NCBI GenBank assembly: GCA_965544035.1
Contig: CBEULR010000005.1
Span: forward strand, 1-64,000
Direction: 5' to 3'
DNA: 64,000 nucleotides
Origin: CBEULR01 sp965544035
GTDB lineage: Bacteria; Bacillota; Desulfotomaculia; Desulfotomaculales; Desulforudaceae
Below the pieces are notes generated by a model, which was not told where the DNA came from, searched no databases, and saw only the letters and a list, made by a program, of their open reading frames with translations. The position numbers and the translations under genes are program-made. Positions 34,740 to 43,809 of the stretch are shown here, in pieces; within the stretch, counting starts at the first letter, position 1; each line of letters begins with the position of its first letter.

Positions 34740-35184
34740 GATTGGATGGGGGCCGGTTCCCCGGCCGGTGCAATCGCCGCCCGATCGCCCGCAGAAGCCG
34801 CGCCGGAGCCCGCAACGGCCAGCTCAGGATCATCCACAAGCAAACAAACGGGTAACAAACGGTGCGCTGTACACGCCGCGATACCCGGAGCAGACCTGTC
34901 CAGAAGACATAGCCTCTCTCCGAGAAAAAGCGACGGTAGATCAGCGCACCGGTACCCAGACCGAGAAAGACGTACCAGCGCACGTCTCCGGAGGTGCCCA
35001 GGAGCAGCATCCCGTAGACGACCCCAGTAAGGACAACCCAGAACAGAACGTCACCCACACTGCTTCCCAACCTACGCAGGCCGAGCGCAAAACGAATCAC
35101 CCGGTAAAGATCGTGGATGAACGCCGCCGTGATCCCGATCCCGATTGTTATCAGAAACGCGACAAACTGTTCGCATAAAGACAG
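34723..35184 (-). CDS. yabQ: Spore cortex protein YabQ, non-canonical start
   Basis: Membrane protein of the engulfed forespore membrane needed for cortex synthesis. The full family N terminus (CEQFVAFLITIGIGITAAF then IHDLYRVIRFALG) is encoded, but no ATG, GTG or TTG exists in frame between the yabP stop (TAA 35203-35205) and this conserved region. GGGGAGG stands just before ATT (35187) and CTG (35184), so one of these is probably the start; CTG is used here, giving 153 residues. An internal GTG at 35100 would delete the first membrane helix. About four membrane segments and a basic tail follow. Confidence 0.88.
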   Translation of the reverse strand: MSLCEQFVAFLITIGIGITAAFIHDLYRVIRFALGLRRLGSSVGDVLFWVVLTGVVYGMLLLGTSGDVRWYVFLGLGTGALIYRRFFSERGYVFWTGLLRVSRRVQRTVCYPFVCLWMILSWPLRAPARLLRAIGRRLHRPGNRPPSNPNGGA

Positions 35185-35202
35185 AATGCCGTCCCTCCCC
35201 GG

Positions 35203-35481
35203 TTATTTCAATAGGCGATTCAGGATGTTCTTTCCCCGACGCCCCTGCTTCAGACCGGACTCACGGTACTGCAGGCCGTTCACGAAACCCTCGATCATCA
35301 TCGTACCTTCATCGAGATTCAGCTGTGTAATGTGCAAATTCTCACCGGACAACATCAGGTAGCCCATATTGGTATCAATCGCAATCAATTCATCGGTGAA
35401 GCTCTCGACGTGCCGCACCCCTTCGATGCGGAGCGTTTTCCGTTCAGACATCTCCAAGCGGTGTTTTACTTCGGCTTCCAT
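35203..35481 (-). CDS. yabP: Sporulation protein YabP
   Basis: A 92-residue member of the YabP/YqfC family required for spore cortex formation. The family core (KTLRIEGVRHVESFTDELIA followed by TNMGYLMLSGENLHITQLNL) and a basic C terminus are seen. ATG at 35481 is taken as the start. It lies 19 bases before yabQ on one transcript, and a terminator separates the pair from rqcP. Confidence 0.92.
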   Translation of the reverse strand: MEAEVKHRLEMSERKTLRIEGVRHVESFTDELIAIDTNMGYLMLSGENLHITQLNLDEGTMMIEGFVNGLQYRESGLKQGRRGKNILNRLLK

Positions 35482-35610
35482 CCGTTCAGCCCCCCATTCA
35501 GCACACACTCCGATGCAGTCAGCGGTTCACTAATGGATATGCCTTCGCCGAACACAAATATGCCTCTGTGGAAATCACTGAAATCATCACTATCCAACGA
35601 AACCGCCTCC

Positions 35611-35655
35611 GAAAAAACAAAAACAGAACGTCTCTTTATCAGACGTTCTGTTTTT
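35611..35655 (-). terminator. Bidirectional-type terminator between rqcP and yabP
   Basis: Perfect stem AAACAGAACGTCT/AGACGTTCTGTTT with a 7-base loop and T runs on both strands (minus: TTTTGTTTTTT). Confidence 0.92.
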
Positions 35656-35670
35656 CGGCTTGCACAAATG

Positions 35671-35940
35671 TTAGACGTTTTGATCAAGATTCCCGGTATC
35701 GCTTATGCGACGGTAAAGCTCCCCGGCCTGTTTGGCCGGCACATTGTCTTCCAGTTTCAGCACCTCAAACTCCACCCGGCGGGCTCCAAACTGAATACAT
35801 ACCACATCTCCCGGCTTCAACACGCTGCCAGCCTTCGCCGGCCGGGAATTGACGGCAACCAACCCCCGCTCGCACATTTCCTTGGCTACGGTGCGCCGCT
35901 TGATGATGCGCGAAACCTTCAGAAACTTGTCAAGTCGCAC
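35671..35940 (-). CDS. rqcP: RNA-binding S4 domain protein RqcP
   Basis: Small S4-domain protein (YabO/Hsp15 type) that assists ribosome-associated quality control with RqcH by stabilising tRNA on split 50S subunits. The S4 fold is clear: MRLDKFLKVSRIIKRRTVAKE, then RGLVAVNSRPAKAGSVLKPGD. It has 89 residues. The GTG start at 35940 lies 3 bases after the hup stop without its own strong ribosome site, so translation is probably coupled to hup. Confidence 0.92.
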   Translation of the reverse strand: MRLDKFLKVSRIIKRRTVAKEMCERGLVAVNSRPAKAGSVLKPGDVVCIQFGARRVEFEVLKLEDNVPAKQAGELYRRISDTGNLDQNV

Positions 35941-35943
35941 GTG

Positions 35944-36219
35944 CTACTTGGCAACCGATTCACGCAGAGCCTTGCCGGCCTTAAACACGGGCACACTGGT
36001 CGCCGCAATCTCGATTTCCTGGCCCGTCTGGGGGTTTCTACCCTTGCGCGCGGCACGAGCTCTGATCTCGAAGGTGCCGAAACCGACCAGCTGCACCTTC
36101 TCACCTCTCGCCAGGGCCTCGGTAATGCTGTCCAGAATCCCGGTTACAGCCTTTTCGACGTCCTTTTTGGTGAGGTCGGTTTTTTCAGCAACGCTGGAGA
36201 CCAGTTCTGCTTTATTCAA
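35944..36219 (-). CDS. hup: HU-family DNA-binding protein
   Basis: Nucleoid-associated histone-like protein of 91 residues that bends DNA as a dimer. The signature [20 protein letters not shown] (about 46-65) and the N-terminal [18 protein letters not shown] helix are intact. TTG at 36219 follows GGAGG by 7 bases. It sits between yabN/mazG and rqcP as in many spore formers. Confidence 0.95.
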   Translation of the reverse strand: MNKAELVSSVAEKTDLTKKDVEKAVTGILDSITEALARGEKVQLVGFGTFEIRARAARKGRNPQTGQEIEIAATSVPVFKAGKALRESVAK

Positions 36220-36298
36220 AGCAATCCCTCCTGGTAATGAAATTTGTGTTACCTATTCTTTATAATCCGCAACATTCCTGCATTGTAGCAAAGATTTC

Positions 36299-37762
36299 CT
36301 AGGAAGACTCACACTTTTTTGCCTCTTCCCACCACCGGTCCATCACTTCGAGTGAAATTTGTCCCAATTCGGTGTCGCATTCGCGCGCTTTTTGCTCAAT
36401 ATACGCGAATCGGCTCGAAAACCGATCGATCGTCCGGCGCAGTGCTTCCTCAGCGTCAACCCCGCCGAGGCGGGCCACATTCACACATGCAAAAAGCAGG
36501 TCTCCCAGTTCGTCCATCACTCTCCCTCGGTCTTCCGTCATCAGCGCCTCTTTCAGCTCGTCCAGTTCTTCCGCAACTTTGGCAAGCGCGCCCCGGTGGT
36601 CGGGCCAATCAAAGCCCACCCGGGCCGCCTTGGCCTGAACCTGATCGGCCCGCTGCAGGGCGGGCAGACTCTTGGGCACCCCGGCCAGGCAGGAGCGTCC
36701 GGCTTCCTTCTCGTCCCGCTTCAGGCGTTCCCAGTTCACCAAGACCTCTTCGGAATCTTTGACCTCGGTCGAACCGAACACGTGCGGATGACGGTGGATC
36801 ATTTTCTCACAGATGCCCCGGACCACATCGTCGAACTTGAAGTGTCCGTTCTCCTCCGCAATCCGGGCGTGAAATACGATCTGTAACAATAAGTCTCCCA
36901 ATTCTTCGCAAAGACTATACATATCAAGGCTTTCAATGGCCTCGACCACTTCATAGCTTTCTTCGATAAGATACTTCTTCAGGGAAGCGTGATCCTGTTC
37001 GCGGTCCCAGGGGCATCCGTGCTCAGACCGAAGCTCGGCCATGATGTGCACCAGACGGTCCATACCCCCGCCGCACACCCGGGTCCGGACGGGAGGAATG
37101 TAGAGCGAAGTGAGGTGGTCGATCCAATCCAGACGGTCCAACTCATAGAGCGGGACCTCCTCCACCCGCTCCTCTCCGGGTATTCCGGCTGCCCGGACGA
37201 CGGTCACCGCCTGGTCGTCGGCATAGTACTCCATAAGGGCGACCTTCACTTCAGAAGCCGTCAGACGGTCGTGAACCTGCATGATAATGTTTCCGGTCGA
37301 GGTGACGGGTGACTGCCTTTCCAACTGCAAGCCGTCCATAATATTTATCCCCTCGCCGGGATCGAGCCTCAGGGCGGCAAAGACGGCATCCAAGAAGCTC
37401 ATCGCGGGGATGATCCGCACTTTACGGTTCTTACCGGGCCCCCCCTGCAGAATCAGCCTGGTCGCTTCTTCGGCCACCATCGGGTGACCGGGCACGGCAT
37501 ACACCACCGGACTCCAGCGTGATACCTCCAGCACCAGATCGGCAATCTCGCGGTACACCTGTTCAAAGTCGTCACACAGCTCATAGATGTGGTCACAGGA
37601 AACAAAATCAATACCCTGCTCCTTCAGCCACGGCACCACCGGATGCCGCTCGGTGCGCAGAATGTTTTTGGCGTCCTTACGGCGAAGCATCTCCAAGACC
37701 CCGATCGGCACCGCTTCAACCGCTCCGGGGCCCAAGCCGACAATCACAACCTCTTTGGCCAA
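36299..37762 (-). CDS. mazG: YabN: tetrapyrrole-methylase-like domain fused to MazG
   Basis: A 487-residue two-domain protein. Residues 1-220 form a SAM-dependent tetrapyrrole methylase fold (VVIVGLGPGAVEAVPIGVLE; YAVPGHPMVAEEATR). Residues 240-487 contain tandem MazG nucleotide pyrophosphohydrolase units (GCPWDREQDHASLKKYLIEE; EELGDLLLQIVFHARIAEE). MazG removes non-canonical or excess NTPs; the role of the first domain is unclear. TTG at 37762 fits GGGGG 8 bases upstream. A longer start at 37807 would translate the spoVT terminator and is rejected. Confidence 0.93.
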   Translation of the reverse strand: MAKEVVIVGLGPGAVEAVPIGVLEMLRRKDAKNILRTERHPVVPWLKEQGIDFVSCDHIYELCDDFEQVYREIADLVLEVSRWSPVVYAVPGHPMVAEEATRLILQGGPGKNRKVRIIPAMSFLDAVFAALRLDPGEGINIMDGLQLERQSPVTSTGNIIMQVHDRLTASEVKVALMEYYADDQAVTVVRAAGIPGEERVEEVPLYELDRLDWIDHLTSLYIPPVRTRVCGGGMDRLVHIMAELRSEHGCPWDREQDHASLKKYLIEESYEVVEAIESLDMYSLCEELGDLLLQIVFHARIAEENGHFKFDDVVRGICEKMIHRHPHVFGSTEVKDSEEVLVNWERLKRDEKEAGRSCLAGVPKSLPALQRADQVQAKAARVGFDWPDHRGALAKVAEELDELKEALMTEDRGRVMDELGDLLFACVNVARLGGVDAEEALRRTIDRFSSRFAYIEQKARECDTELGQISLEVMDRWWEEAKKCESS

Positions 37763-37780
37763 ACCACTAACCCCCAGTTC

Positions 37781-37808
37781 CAAAAAAAAAAATGGCCTTT
37801 CGGCCATT
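37781..37808 (-). terminator. Intrinsic terminator of spoVT
   Basis: AATGGCC/GGCCATT with a GAAA-type loop and a run of about 10 T on the minus strand; the stem includes the last bases of the spoVT stop codon. Confidence 0.92.
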
Positions 37809-38355
37809 ATTGTTCCATTTGTTTGGCTAGAAATCCTGCTGCCGTCTCAGCCAGTTTCAGCTCAAGCTGTCCCATTTTCACGCCCGGCTCTCTCGAGATC
37901 AGCATCACCGCACCGATCGGGTCGCCTGTGGAGATGATCGGGGCAATCACCTGAGCGGAGTAGTTTGGTGTCTCTTCATTAATGAGCGCAAGCGGTTCAT
38001 CTCCGGGTATATTTGCCATCACCGGCTTCCGGTCTTCCATCACCTTTTCCACAGCCGGCCCGATCATCTTGTTCAGGAACTCTTTCTTGGGTGCTCCCGA
38101 TACCGCGATTATCACGTCCCGGTCCGCGATGCAGGCGATGTGTCCGGTAGCCTCATATAAGGAGTCAGCATATTCTTTGGCAAATTCCCCGAGTTCGCCG
38201 ATGGGGGAGTATTTCTTGAGAATGACCTCACCGTCCCGATCTACGAATATCTCGAGGGGATCGCCTTCACGAATGCGCAGCGTGCGTCTGATCTCTTTTG
38301 GTATTACCACCCTTCCTAAGTCGTCGATGCGTCGTACAATACCGGTGGCTTTCAT
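37807..38355 (-). CDS. spoVT: Stage V sporulation protein T
   Basis: Forespore transcription factor that modulates sigma-G-dependent genes. It has an N-terminal AbrB-type swapped-hairpin DNA-binding domain (TGIVRRIDDLGRVVIPKEIRR, then LRIREGDPLEIFVDRDGEV) and a C-terminal GAF-like domain (about 60-180); 182 residues is normal. The upstream region carries a promoter of sigma-G/F type. Confidence 0.96.
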   Translation of the reverse strand: MKATGIVRRIDDLGRVVIPKEIRRTLRIREGDPLEIFVDRDGEVILKKYSPIGELGEFAKEYADSLYEATGHIACIADRDVIIAVSGAPKKEFLNKMIGPAVEKVMEDRKPVMANIPGDEPLALINEETPNYSAQVIAPIISTGDPIGAVMLISREPGVKMGQLELKLAETAAGFLAKQMEQ

Positions 38356-38407
38356 AAGACTTCCGTCCCTCCTTTTCTACATGGGATTGCGCCTTGTTTC
38401 CTGAGAA

Positions 38408-38437
38408 TAGTATACATCGCTGAATTTTCATTTATTC
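38408..38437 (-). promoter_or_regulatory. Possible forespore (sigma-G/F type) promoter of spoVT
   Basis: Minus-strand GAATA (38437-38433) and TATACTA (38414-38408) separated by 18 bases resemble the consensus GMATA-N18-CATAMTA, and B. subtilis spoVT is sigma-G dependent. Inference from motif only. Confidence 0.5.
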
Positions 38438-38480
38438 ATATTTTTCCAAGGATTGGACGGCCTCTCAGGCTATCTTTCGC

Positions 38481-41400
38481 TTAGCTTATATTGGTAAGGA
38501 ATTCCTCCACCTCGGATACCAAACCGGTTGATTCGTCTTTATTTGCGCTTTTCAACCATATCTCGAAAGCACCATTTTCTTCCTTAAAGCGCAGTGTTTT
38601 CGGGTATCGGGCCGCAACATTTACCAGTTTTTCACCACTCAAAGGATGGGTTTCTCCAAAAACAAACCGGTAGAAAAACCCCTGCCGGCTGATGCTCTTG
38701 ATGCGCAGTTGACGAGCGATCGCGCGCAGTTTGGCCACGGCCAACAGGTTGCGGACGGGAAGCGGATGCTTCCCGAAACGGTCCTCCATCTCGGCAGCCA
38801 ACTCCTCCACGTCGGCCCGGCGCCGCACCCCGGCCAGGGCGTGGTACATGCGCACCTTTTGCTCGCTGTCCGGAATGTAGTCATCGGGAATGTAGGCCGT
38901 AATCGGCAGTTCGACCAGCGTTTCCAACTCTTCCGCCGGCCGGGTCTCGCCCTTGATCTCGCGCACGGCTTCCTCCAACAGGCGGCAGTACATCTCAAAG
39001 CCGACTACCGACACGTTGCCGTGCTGCTCGGTGCCCAACAGATTCCCGGCGCCCCGGATCTCCAGATCGCGCTTCGCCAGTTTGTAACCCGAACCGAAAT
39101 CGGTAAAATCGCGGATCGCCCGCAGCCGCTTCTCAGCCACCTCACCCAGCATGCGATCCCGGCGGTAGGTGAAATAGGCGAAGGCCAGCCGGTTGGAGCG
39201 GCCCACCCGGCCGCGAAGCTGGTAGAGCTGAGCCAGTCCGAACTGGTCGGCATCTTTCACGATCAGTGTATTGACGTTCGGAATGTCCAATCCGGTTTCA
39301 ATAATGGTCGTGCATAGCAGAATATCATACTCACCGTCCACAAAATCCATCATCACCCGCTCCAACCGGTCCTCAGGCATCTGACCGTGCCCCACCCCGA
39401 TCCGGACCCCGGGCACCAGTTCACGCAGCCAATGCAGCATCCGATCCAGTTCGGCCACCCGGTTGTGGACGATATAAACCTGTCCGCCCCGGGCGACTTC
39501 ACGCAGGATGGCCTCCCGGATCAGCACCGGATCCTCCTCGACCACGTAGGTCTGGACGGTGAACCGGTCGAGCGGCGGCGTCTGCAGCAGGCTCACGTCA
39601 CGGATTCCGACCATGGACATATACAGCGTGCGCGGGATGGGTGTGGCCGTAAGCGTCAGCACGTCGACCGAAGGATAGGCTATTTTCAGGCGCTCCTTAT
39701 GCGCCACACCGAAACGCTGTTCCTCATCTACCACCACCAACCCCAGGCTCTTAAACCGTACATCATCCTGAACCAGGCGGTGGGTGCCGATGACGATGTC
39801 CACGCGCCCCTGGTTCAGGCGCTTGATCACTTCTTTCTGTTCACGTGCCGACCGGAAACGGCTGAGCATCTCCACCCGGACGGCAAAGTTCTGAAACCGT
39901 TCACGAAAGGTATGATAATGCTGCTGGGCCAAAACGGTCGTCGGCACCAGCACGGCCACCTGTTTGCCGTCCATCACCGCCTTGAACGCCGCCCGCATGG
40001 CGACCTCGGTCTTGCCGAAGCCGACGTCGCCGCACAGCAACCGGTCCATCGGGCGGGGGCTCTCCATATCACGTTTGATCTCGGCGATCGCGCGCAGCTG
40101 GTCGGGGGTTTCCTCATGCGGGAAGGCCAGTTCAAATTCTTGCTGCCAAGGAGTATCGGGCGGAAAAGCATGGCCCGGAAGAGACTGCCGCTGGGCATAC
40201 AGTTTGACCAGATCCTCGGCCATCTCCCGAACAGACTCCCGAACCCGCTTCTTGGTCCGCGCCCAGTCGCTGCCGCCCAGACGTGAAAGACGGGGCGTTT
40301 CCCCCTCGGCTCCGATGTACTTCTGTACCAGGCTCAGCTGATCGGTCGGAACATACAGCTTATCCTCGCCCTGGTACTTGATATGCAGGTATTCCCGCTT
40401 CACCCCGGCGATTTCCAGCGGCACAATCCCCAGGAAACGACCGATGCCGTGGTTCACGTGCACAACGTAATCCCCGGGATTAAGCTCCAGGTCTTCCAGA
40501 GTGCGGGCCGCTCTGCGGTGGGGTTGCTTTCTCGTCTGCAGCTTCTTGCCGTAGATCTCGGTTTCGGTCAGTACAACCTGCTTCAGCGTGGGCAGTTCAA
40601 AGCCCACACCCAGCACGCCCTGTCTGATCAGCACCTGCCCCGGACCGGCTGTCCGGCCTGAGGTGCGGATATTTCGGAGCCGGCCATGATTCAAGGCCTT
40701 CATCAGTTTGCGCACCCGATCCCGGGTTCCGACCAGGAGATTTACGGCATAACCTTCTCCCTGCCAACGCTGAATCTCCTTGATCAGGATCTCGGGACGG
40801 CCCATCGTCCCCGGAACCTCCCGCACGGGAAATTCGGCACTCCGCCGCGGGGGCGGGAAATCGCCGCAGCCTGCGGCAAAGGACAGGTAGACAGTGCGTG
40901 TGTGGTCAATATCGTCCCTCATCTGTGCCCAACTGCGGTAAACCCCGAACTGACGGGGCAGGACCCGGCCCTGCTCCATCAGGCTGCTGTAACCTTGGGC
41001 ACGCTGGTTTTCAAAGCTGCGCGCCACATCGCTGACCCGTTCCGGTTCCGATACCACAACCAGCGTATCGGGGCGCAGATAATCACGCAGCCGGACGGCA
41101 TCCGGATAGAAGTAGTCCAGGAATTCCTCCATTCCCGGAAAGTAGGCCCGGGCCCCGATTCGGGCCAACGTCTCGGAAAGGCTTTCCTCCAGCTGACGGG
41201 CGGCCTGAAGGCGCCCTTCCCGGATCAGACGCGCCGTCTGGGCCCTGAAATCCTTTTCAAGATCGGCATAACCCGATTCCCAACGTTCGGGCTCGACATA
41301 CAGCTCCCCGACCGGCGTGACGAGAACCGGATCATCCAGAACCTTTTCCGAACGCTGGGTCTCGACCTCAAAGGCGCGCATCGACTCAATCTCGTCACCG

Positions 41401-41990
41401 AAGAATTCGATGCGCACCGGTTTTTCGGAAACAGCCGGGAAGATATCAAGGATACCGCCCCGTGAACCGAACTGCCCTTCCGACTCCACCCGCGAGACAT
41501 GCTCATACCCCAGATCGAGCAGCCTCCGGCGCAGGGTCTCCGGATCCCAGGATTGTCCGGACTTCAATTCAAAGACGGCCGACGCGATGGCTGCAGGCGG
41601 CGGGAGCCGCCGGGCGAGGGCATCCACCGGAGCAATGACCACCGGACTCTGCCCCATGCTCAGCGCAGCCAGCACCTTCATCCGTCTTACGGTCAGGTGT
41701 TTGCTGTAAGCCAATACCTGAACCGGAAGCAATTCCCAGGGCGGAAACACAAAAATCCCCCGCTCCGGGAGCAGGGTAGACAGGTCCTCGGCTAAAGCCG
41801 CCGCCTCCCTTTCCCCGGGGGTGACAATCAGTATCGACTTGTCCCTGAGGCCCAGGGCGGCACAGATAAGACCCTGATAATCTGTGCCCACCCCGTACAA
41901 CTGCTGGGGGCCGTAACCTCCGTCAAGCGTTTCGATGACCTGCGGGAGCGGTGATACACGGCGCACCAGCTCAGCCAAACCCTCTCGCAT
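38481..41990 (-). CDS. mfd: Transcription-repair coupling factor
   Basis: Removes RNA polymerase stalled at DNA lesions and recruits UvrA. The N-terminal UvrB-like region (about 1-450), RNA polymerase-interacting domain (PGDYVVHVNHGIGRFLGI, near 500), RecG-like helicase motor (LLCGDVGFGKTEVAMRAAFKA; VDEEQRFGVAHKERLK; TATPIPRTLYMSM; ETGLDIPNVNTLIV) and C-terminal TRCF domain appear in order. ATG at 41990 gives 1169 residues, the usual length; the upstream extension is not conserved. Confidence 0.97.
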   Translation of the reverse strand: MREGLAELVRRVSPLPQVIETLDGGYGPQQLYGVGTDYQGLICAALGLRDKSILIVTPGEREAAALAEDLSTLLPERGIFVFPPWELLPVQVLAYSKHLTVRRMKVLAALSMGQSPVVIAPVDALARRLPPPAAIASAVFELKSGQSWDPETLRRRLLDLGYEHVSRVESEGQFGSRGGILDIFPAVSEKPVRIEFFGDEIESMRAFEVETQRSEKVLDDPVLVTPVGELYVEPERWESGYADLEKDFRAQTARLIREGRLQAARQLEESLSETLARIGARAYFPGMEEFLDYFYPDAVRLRDYLRPDTLVVVSEPERVSDVARSFENQRAQGYSSLMEQGRVLPRQFGVYRSWAQMRDDIDHTRTVYLSFAAGCGDFPPPRRSAEFPVREVPGTMGRPEILIKEIQRWQGEGYAVNLLVGTRDRVRKLMKALNHGRLRNIRTSGRTAGPGQVLIRQGVLGVGFELPTLKQVVLTETEIYGKKLQTRKQPHRRAARTLEDLELNPGDYVVHVNHGIGRFLGIVPLEIAGVKREYLHIKYQGEDKLYVPTDQLSLVQKYIGAEGETPRLSRLGGSDWARTKKRVRESVREMAEDLVKLYAQRQSLPGHAFPPDTPWQQEFELAFPHEETPDQLRAIAEIKRDMESPRPMDRLLCGDVGFGKTEVAMRAAFKAVMDGKQVAVLVPTTVLAQQHYHTFRERFQNFAVRVEMLSRFRSAREQKEVIKRLNQGRVDIVIGTHRLVQDDVRFKSLGLVVVDEEQRFGVAHKERLKIAYPSVDVLTLTATPIPRTLYMSMVGIRDVSLLQTPPLDRFTVQTYVVEEDPVLIREAILREVARGGQVYIVHNRVAELDRMLHWLRELVPGVRIGVGHGQMPEDRLERVMMDFVDGEYDILLCTTIIETGLDIPNVNTLIVKDADQFGLAQLYQLRGRVGRSNRLAFAYFTYRRDRMLGEVAEKRLRAIRDFTDFGSGYKLAKRDLEIRGAGNLLGTEQHGNVSVVGFEMYCRLLEEAVREIKGETRPAEELETLVELPITAYIPDDYIPDSEQKVRMYHALAGVRRRADVEELAAEMEDRFGKHPLPVRNLLAVAKLRAIARQLRIKSISRQGFFYRFVFGETHPLSGEKLVNVAARYPKTLRFKEENGAFEIWLKSANKDESTGLVSEVEEFLTNIS

Positions 41991-42148
41991 CAAGAAACCC
42001 CTTTGAGAGCGACGGAGTGTGAAATGACACTTCGCGCTTCTCACTGCGATTTTCCCAGTCCCAACCTCTCACTGCCGACTTGCAACTCTCCACCCATTCT
42101 CCCCGGAATCAACTCCTGCCGATTCCCCTCCGATATTTCCGCTATTTC

Positions 42149-42718
42149 TCACTTCTCACATCTCACATCTCTATTGTATCGGTTCATAGCCCGGTCATAG
42201 CCTTCCTTTCGGGCCGTCATTATACACTCAACCGCCGCATCCAGCACCTCATTGAGCAATGGTTCCTCTTCTGAACCGAACCGGCCCAAAACGTAGGATA
42301 CCACCTCTTCTCCCCGACCGATACCGATCCGCAGACGCGGGAAACGGTCCGTCCCCAAGAGGCCGATTATTGAGCTAAGCCCCCGGTGACCACCCGAACC
42401 GCCGCGCAGACGCAAGCGCAAACGCCCGAAGGGCAGGTCCAGGTCGTCACAGACGACCAGGAGCTCTTCAGGGTGTACCCTATAGTATTCGGCCAGGGCC
42501 AGGACGGCCCGGCCCGAGAGATTCATGTACGTCTGCGGTTTGGCCAGAATCAGCTTCTCTCCGTCCAGGTGAATGTCCCCCGTCAAGGAGAAACATTCCC
42601 GCTTCTTAATGCTGATCCCCAGTCGCCGCGCCAGACGATCGGCCACCATGAATCCGATATTGTGCCTGGTATTTTGATACGCCTCTCCCGGATTGCCCAG
42701 TCCTACAATCAGTTTCAT
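42149..42718 (-). CDS. pth: Peptidyl-tRNA hydrolase
   Basis: Releases tRNA from peptidyl-tRNA that drops off ribosomes. VGLGNPGEAYQNTRHNIGFM (catalytic His in TRHN), KPQTYMNLSGRAV and the DDLDLPFGRLRLR plus GGHRGLSSI segments are intact; 189 residues. It lies upstream of mfd as in Bacillus (spoVC). The start is ATG at 42718. Confidence 0.97.
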   Translation of the reverse strand: MKLIVGLGNPGEAYQNTRHNIGFMVADRLARRLGISIKKRECFSLTGDIHLDGEKLILAKPQTYMNLSGRAVLALAEYYRVHPEELLVVCDDLDLPFGRLRLRLRGGSGGHRGLSSIIGLLGTDRFPRLRIGIGRGEEVVSYVLGRFGSEEEPLLNEVLDAAVECIMTARKEGYDRAMNRYNRDVRCEK

Positions 42719-42803
42719 CTCTGCTTCTCTCTATGCTTCCGTGTCATCCGTCAGGGTGACACAGGAGTTTGACTATTGCTCTAAAAAATAGCTTTTTACC
42801 TCC

Positions 42804-42979
42804 GTGTCATCCAGGTTTACCTCCGGACGACTCAACCCCATTTTCGTTCATCTGATAGTGTCGCCAACCAATCATGGTGACGCAAGGGTCTGACTATTTT
42901 TTTGTCCTGACCCCTTATTTAACTGGGAATCCGAGCTTAGAAATGGTCGAATCGCTAAACGGAGACCGGGGTAACCCCT
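42804..42979. repeat. Foldback repeat family, reduced copy E (pth-rplY gap)
   Basis: Only the ends of the family are present: GTGTCATCCAGGTTTACC on the left and CCGAGCTTAGAAATGGTCGA through ACCGGGGTAACCCC on the right. In between is other sequence, including TTCATCTGATAGTGTC and GGGTCTGACTA, which resembles segments beside copies A and C. A separate small palindrome (GTGTCATCC..GGGTGACAC, 42741-42762) lies just before it. The 319-base gap holds nothing else. Confidence 0.65.
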
Positions 42980-43037
42980 AACGCCACACTCTGTATGCAA
43001 TTCCCATTACTACTAGATACTAGATACTCGCTACCCA

Positions 43038-43682
43038 CTACTGTTCTTCCGTCGCCGGCGCAGCTTCCCCAGTCTCTGCAGCCTCGCCCTCTTCGGGCTC
43101 CTCGGCTTCCACGGCCCTTCTGGGGGCCGTGACGTTGACCACCAGCGTCTCGGGATCATTCAACACCTTTACCCCGTCGGGTATCTTCAGATCAGAAACG
43201 TGCAGGGCGTCGCCGATTTCCAGTCCGGAAACATCGACTTCAATCGCGTCCGGAATATCCGTCGCCCGGCAGCTGATGTCAAGCTGCCGCAGACTCTGCG
43301 ACAAAAGACCTCCGGCCGTCACTCCGGGTGCCTGGCCCGTCAACACCAGTCCGACCGTGGTCGTAATCTCATCTTTCAGAGAAATCTGCTGGAAATCGAC
43401 ATGCAGCATCTGGTTCTTTAGCGGGTGATACTGCATTTCCTTAACCATTACGGTGTACTTTTTCCCTTTCTCTCCGTTAGATCTTATACGCATGTCGATC
43501 AGCGTATTCCTGCCGTAGCGCCTGAGGATCCCGTCCAGCTCTTTCTCCTTAAGCTCGATCCCGACACTTCCGATCTTTTTCCCGTACACCACGGCGGGAA
43601 CCAGACCCTGTGACCGGATCTGATTAAGATACCCCTTGCTTTTTTCCGTTCGCGGACTTGCCTCGATTTGCGCGATAGACAC
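43038..43682 (-). CDS. rplY: Ribosomal protein L25 / Ctc (TL5 type)
   Basis: 5S rRNA-binding ribosomal protein of the long CTC form: an L25 domain at residues 1-95 (RSQGLVPAVVYGKKIGSVGI) and a beta-rich TL5 C-terminal domain, then an acidic glutamate-rich tail (EAEEPEEGEAAETGEA). It has 214 residues. GTG at 43682 follows GGAGG by 7 bases. The position between prs and pth is the conserved Bacillus order. Confidence 0.95.
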   Translation of the reverse strand: MSIAQIEASPRTEKSKGYLNQIRSQGLVPAVVYGKKIGSVGIELKEKELDGILRRYGRNTLIDMRIRSNGEKGKKYTVMVKEMQYHPLKNQMLHVDFQQISLKDEITTTVGLVLTGQAPGVTAGGLLSQSLRQLDISCRATDIPDAIEVDVSGLEIGDALHVSDLKIPDGVKVLNDPETLVVNVTAPRRAVEAEEPEEGEAAETGEAAPATEEQ

Positions 43683-43809
43683 CTTACCACCTCCAACATT
43701 GTAGTAGTTCTCGTCCCTAAGCCCGATTATTCCCGCAACCCGGTCATATCAAACTTTGATCCGGCATATTATCCCATTAGTATTCTACCCGAAAAGGAGG
43801 TGCGCTGCC

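Noticed and set aside
35466..35687. A 73-codon minus-strand ORF between rqcP and yabP
   Set aside because: It is read through the strong terminator hairpin and has no ribosome site.
37763..37807. Longer N terminus for the mazG/yabN product
   Set aside because: These codons (AERPFFFLE) are just the translated spoVT terminator and T tract.
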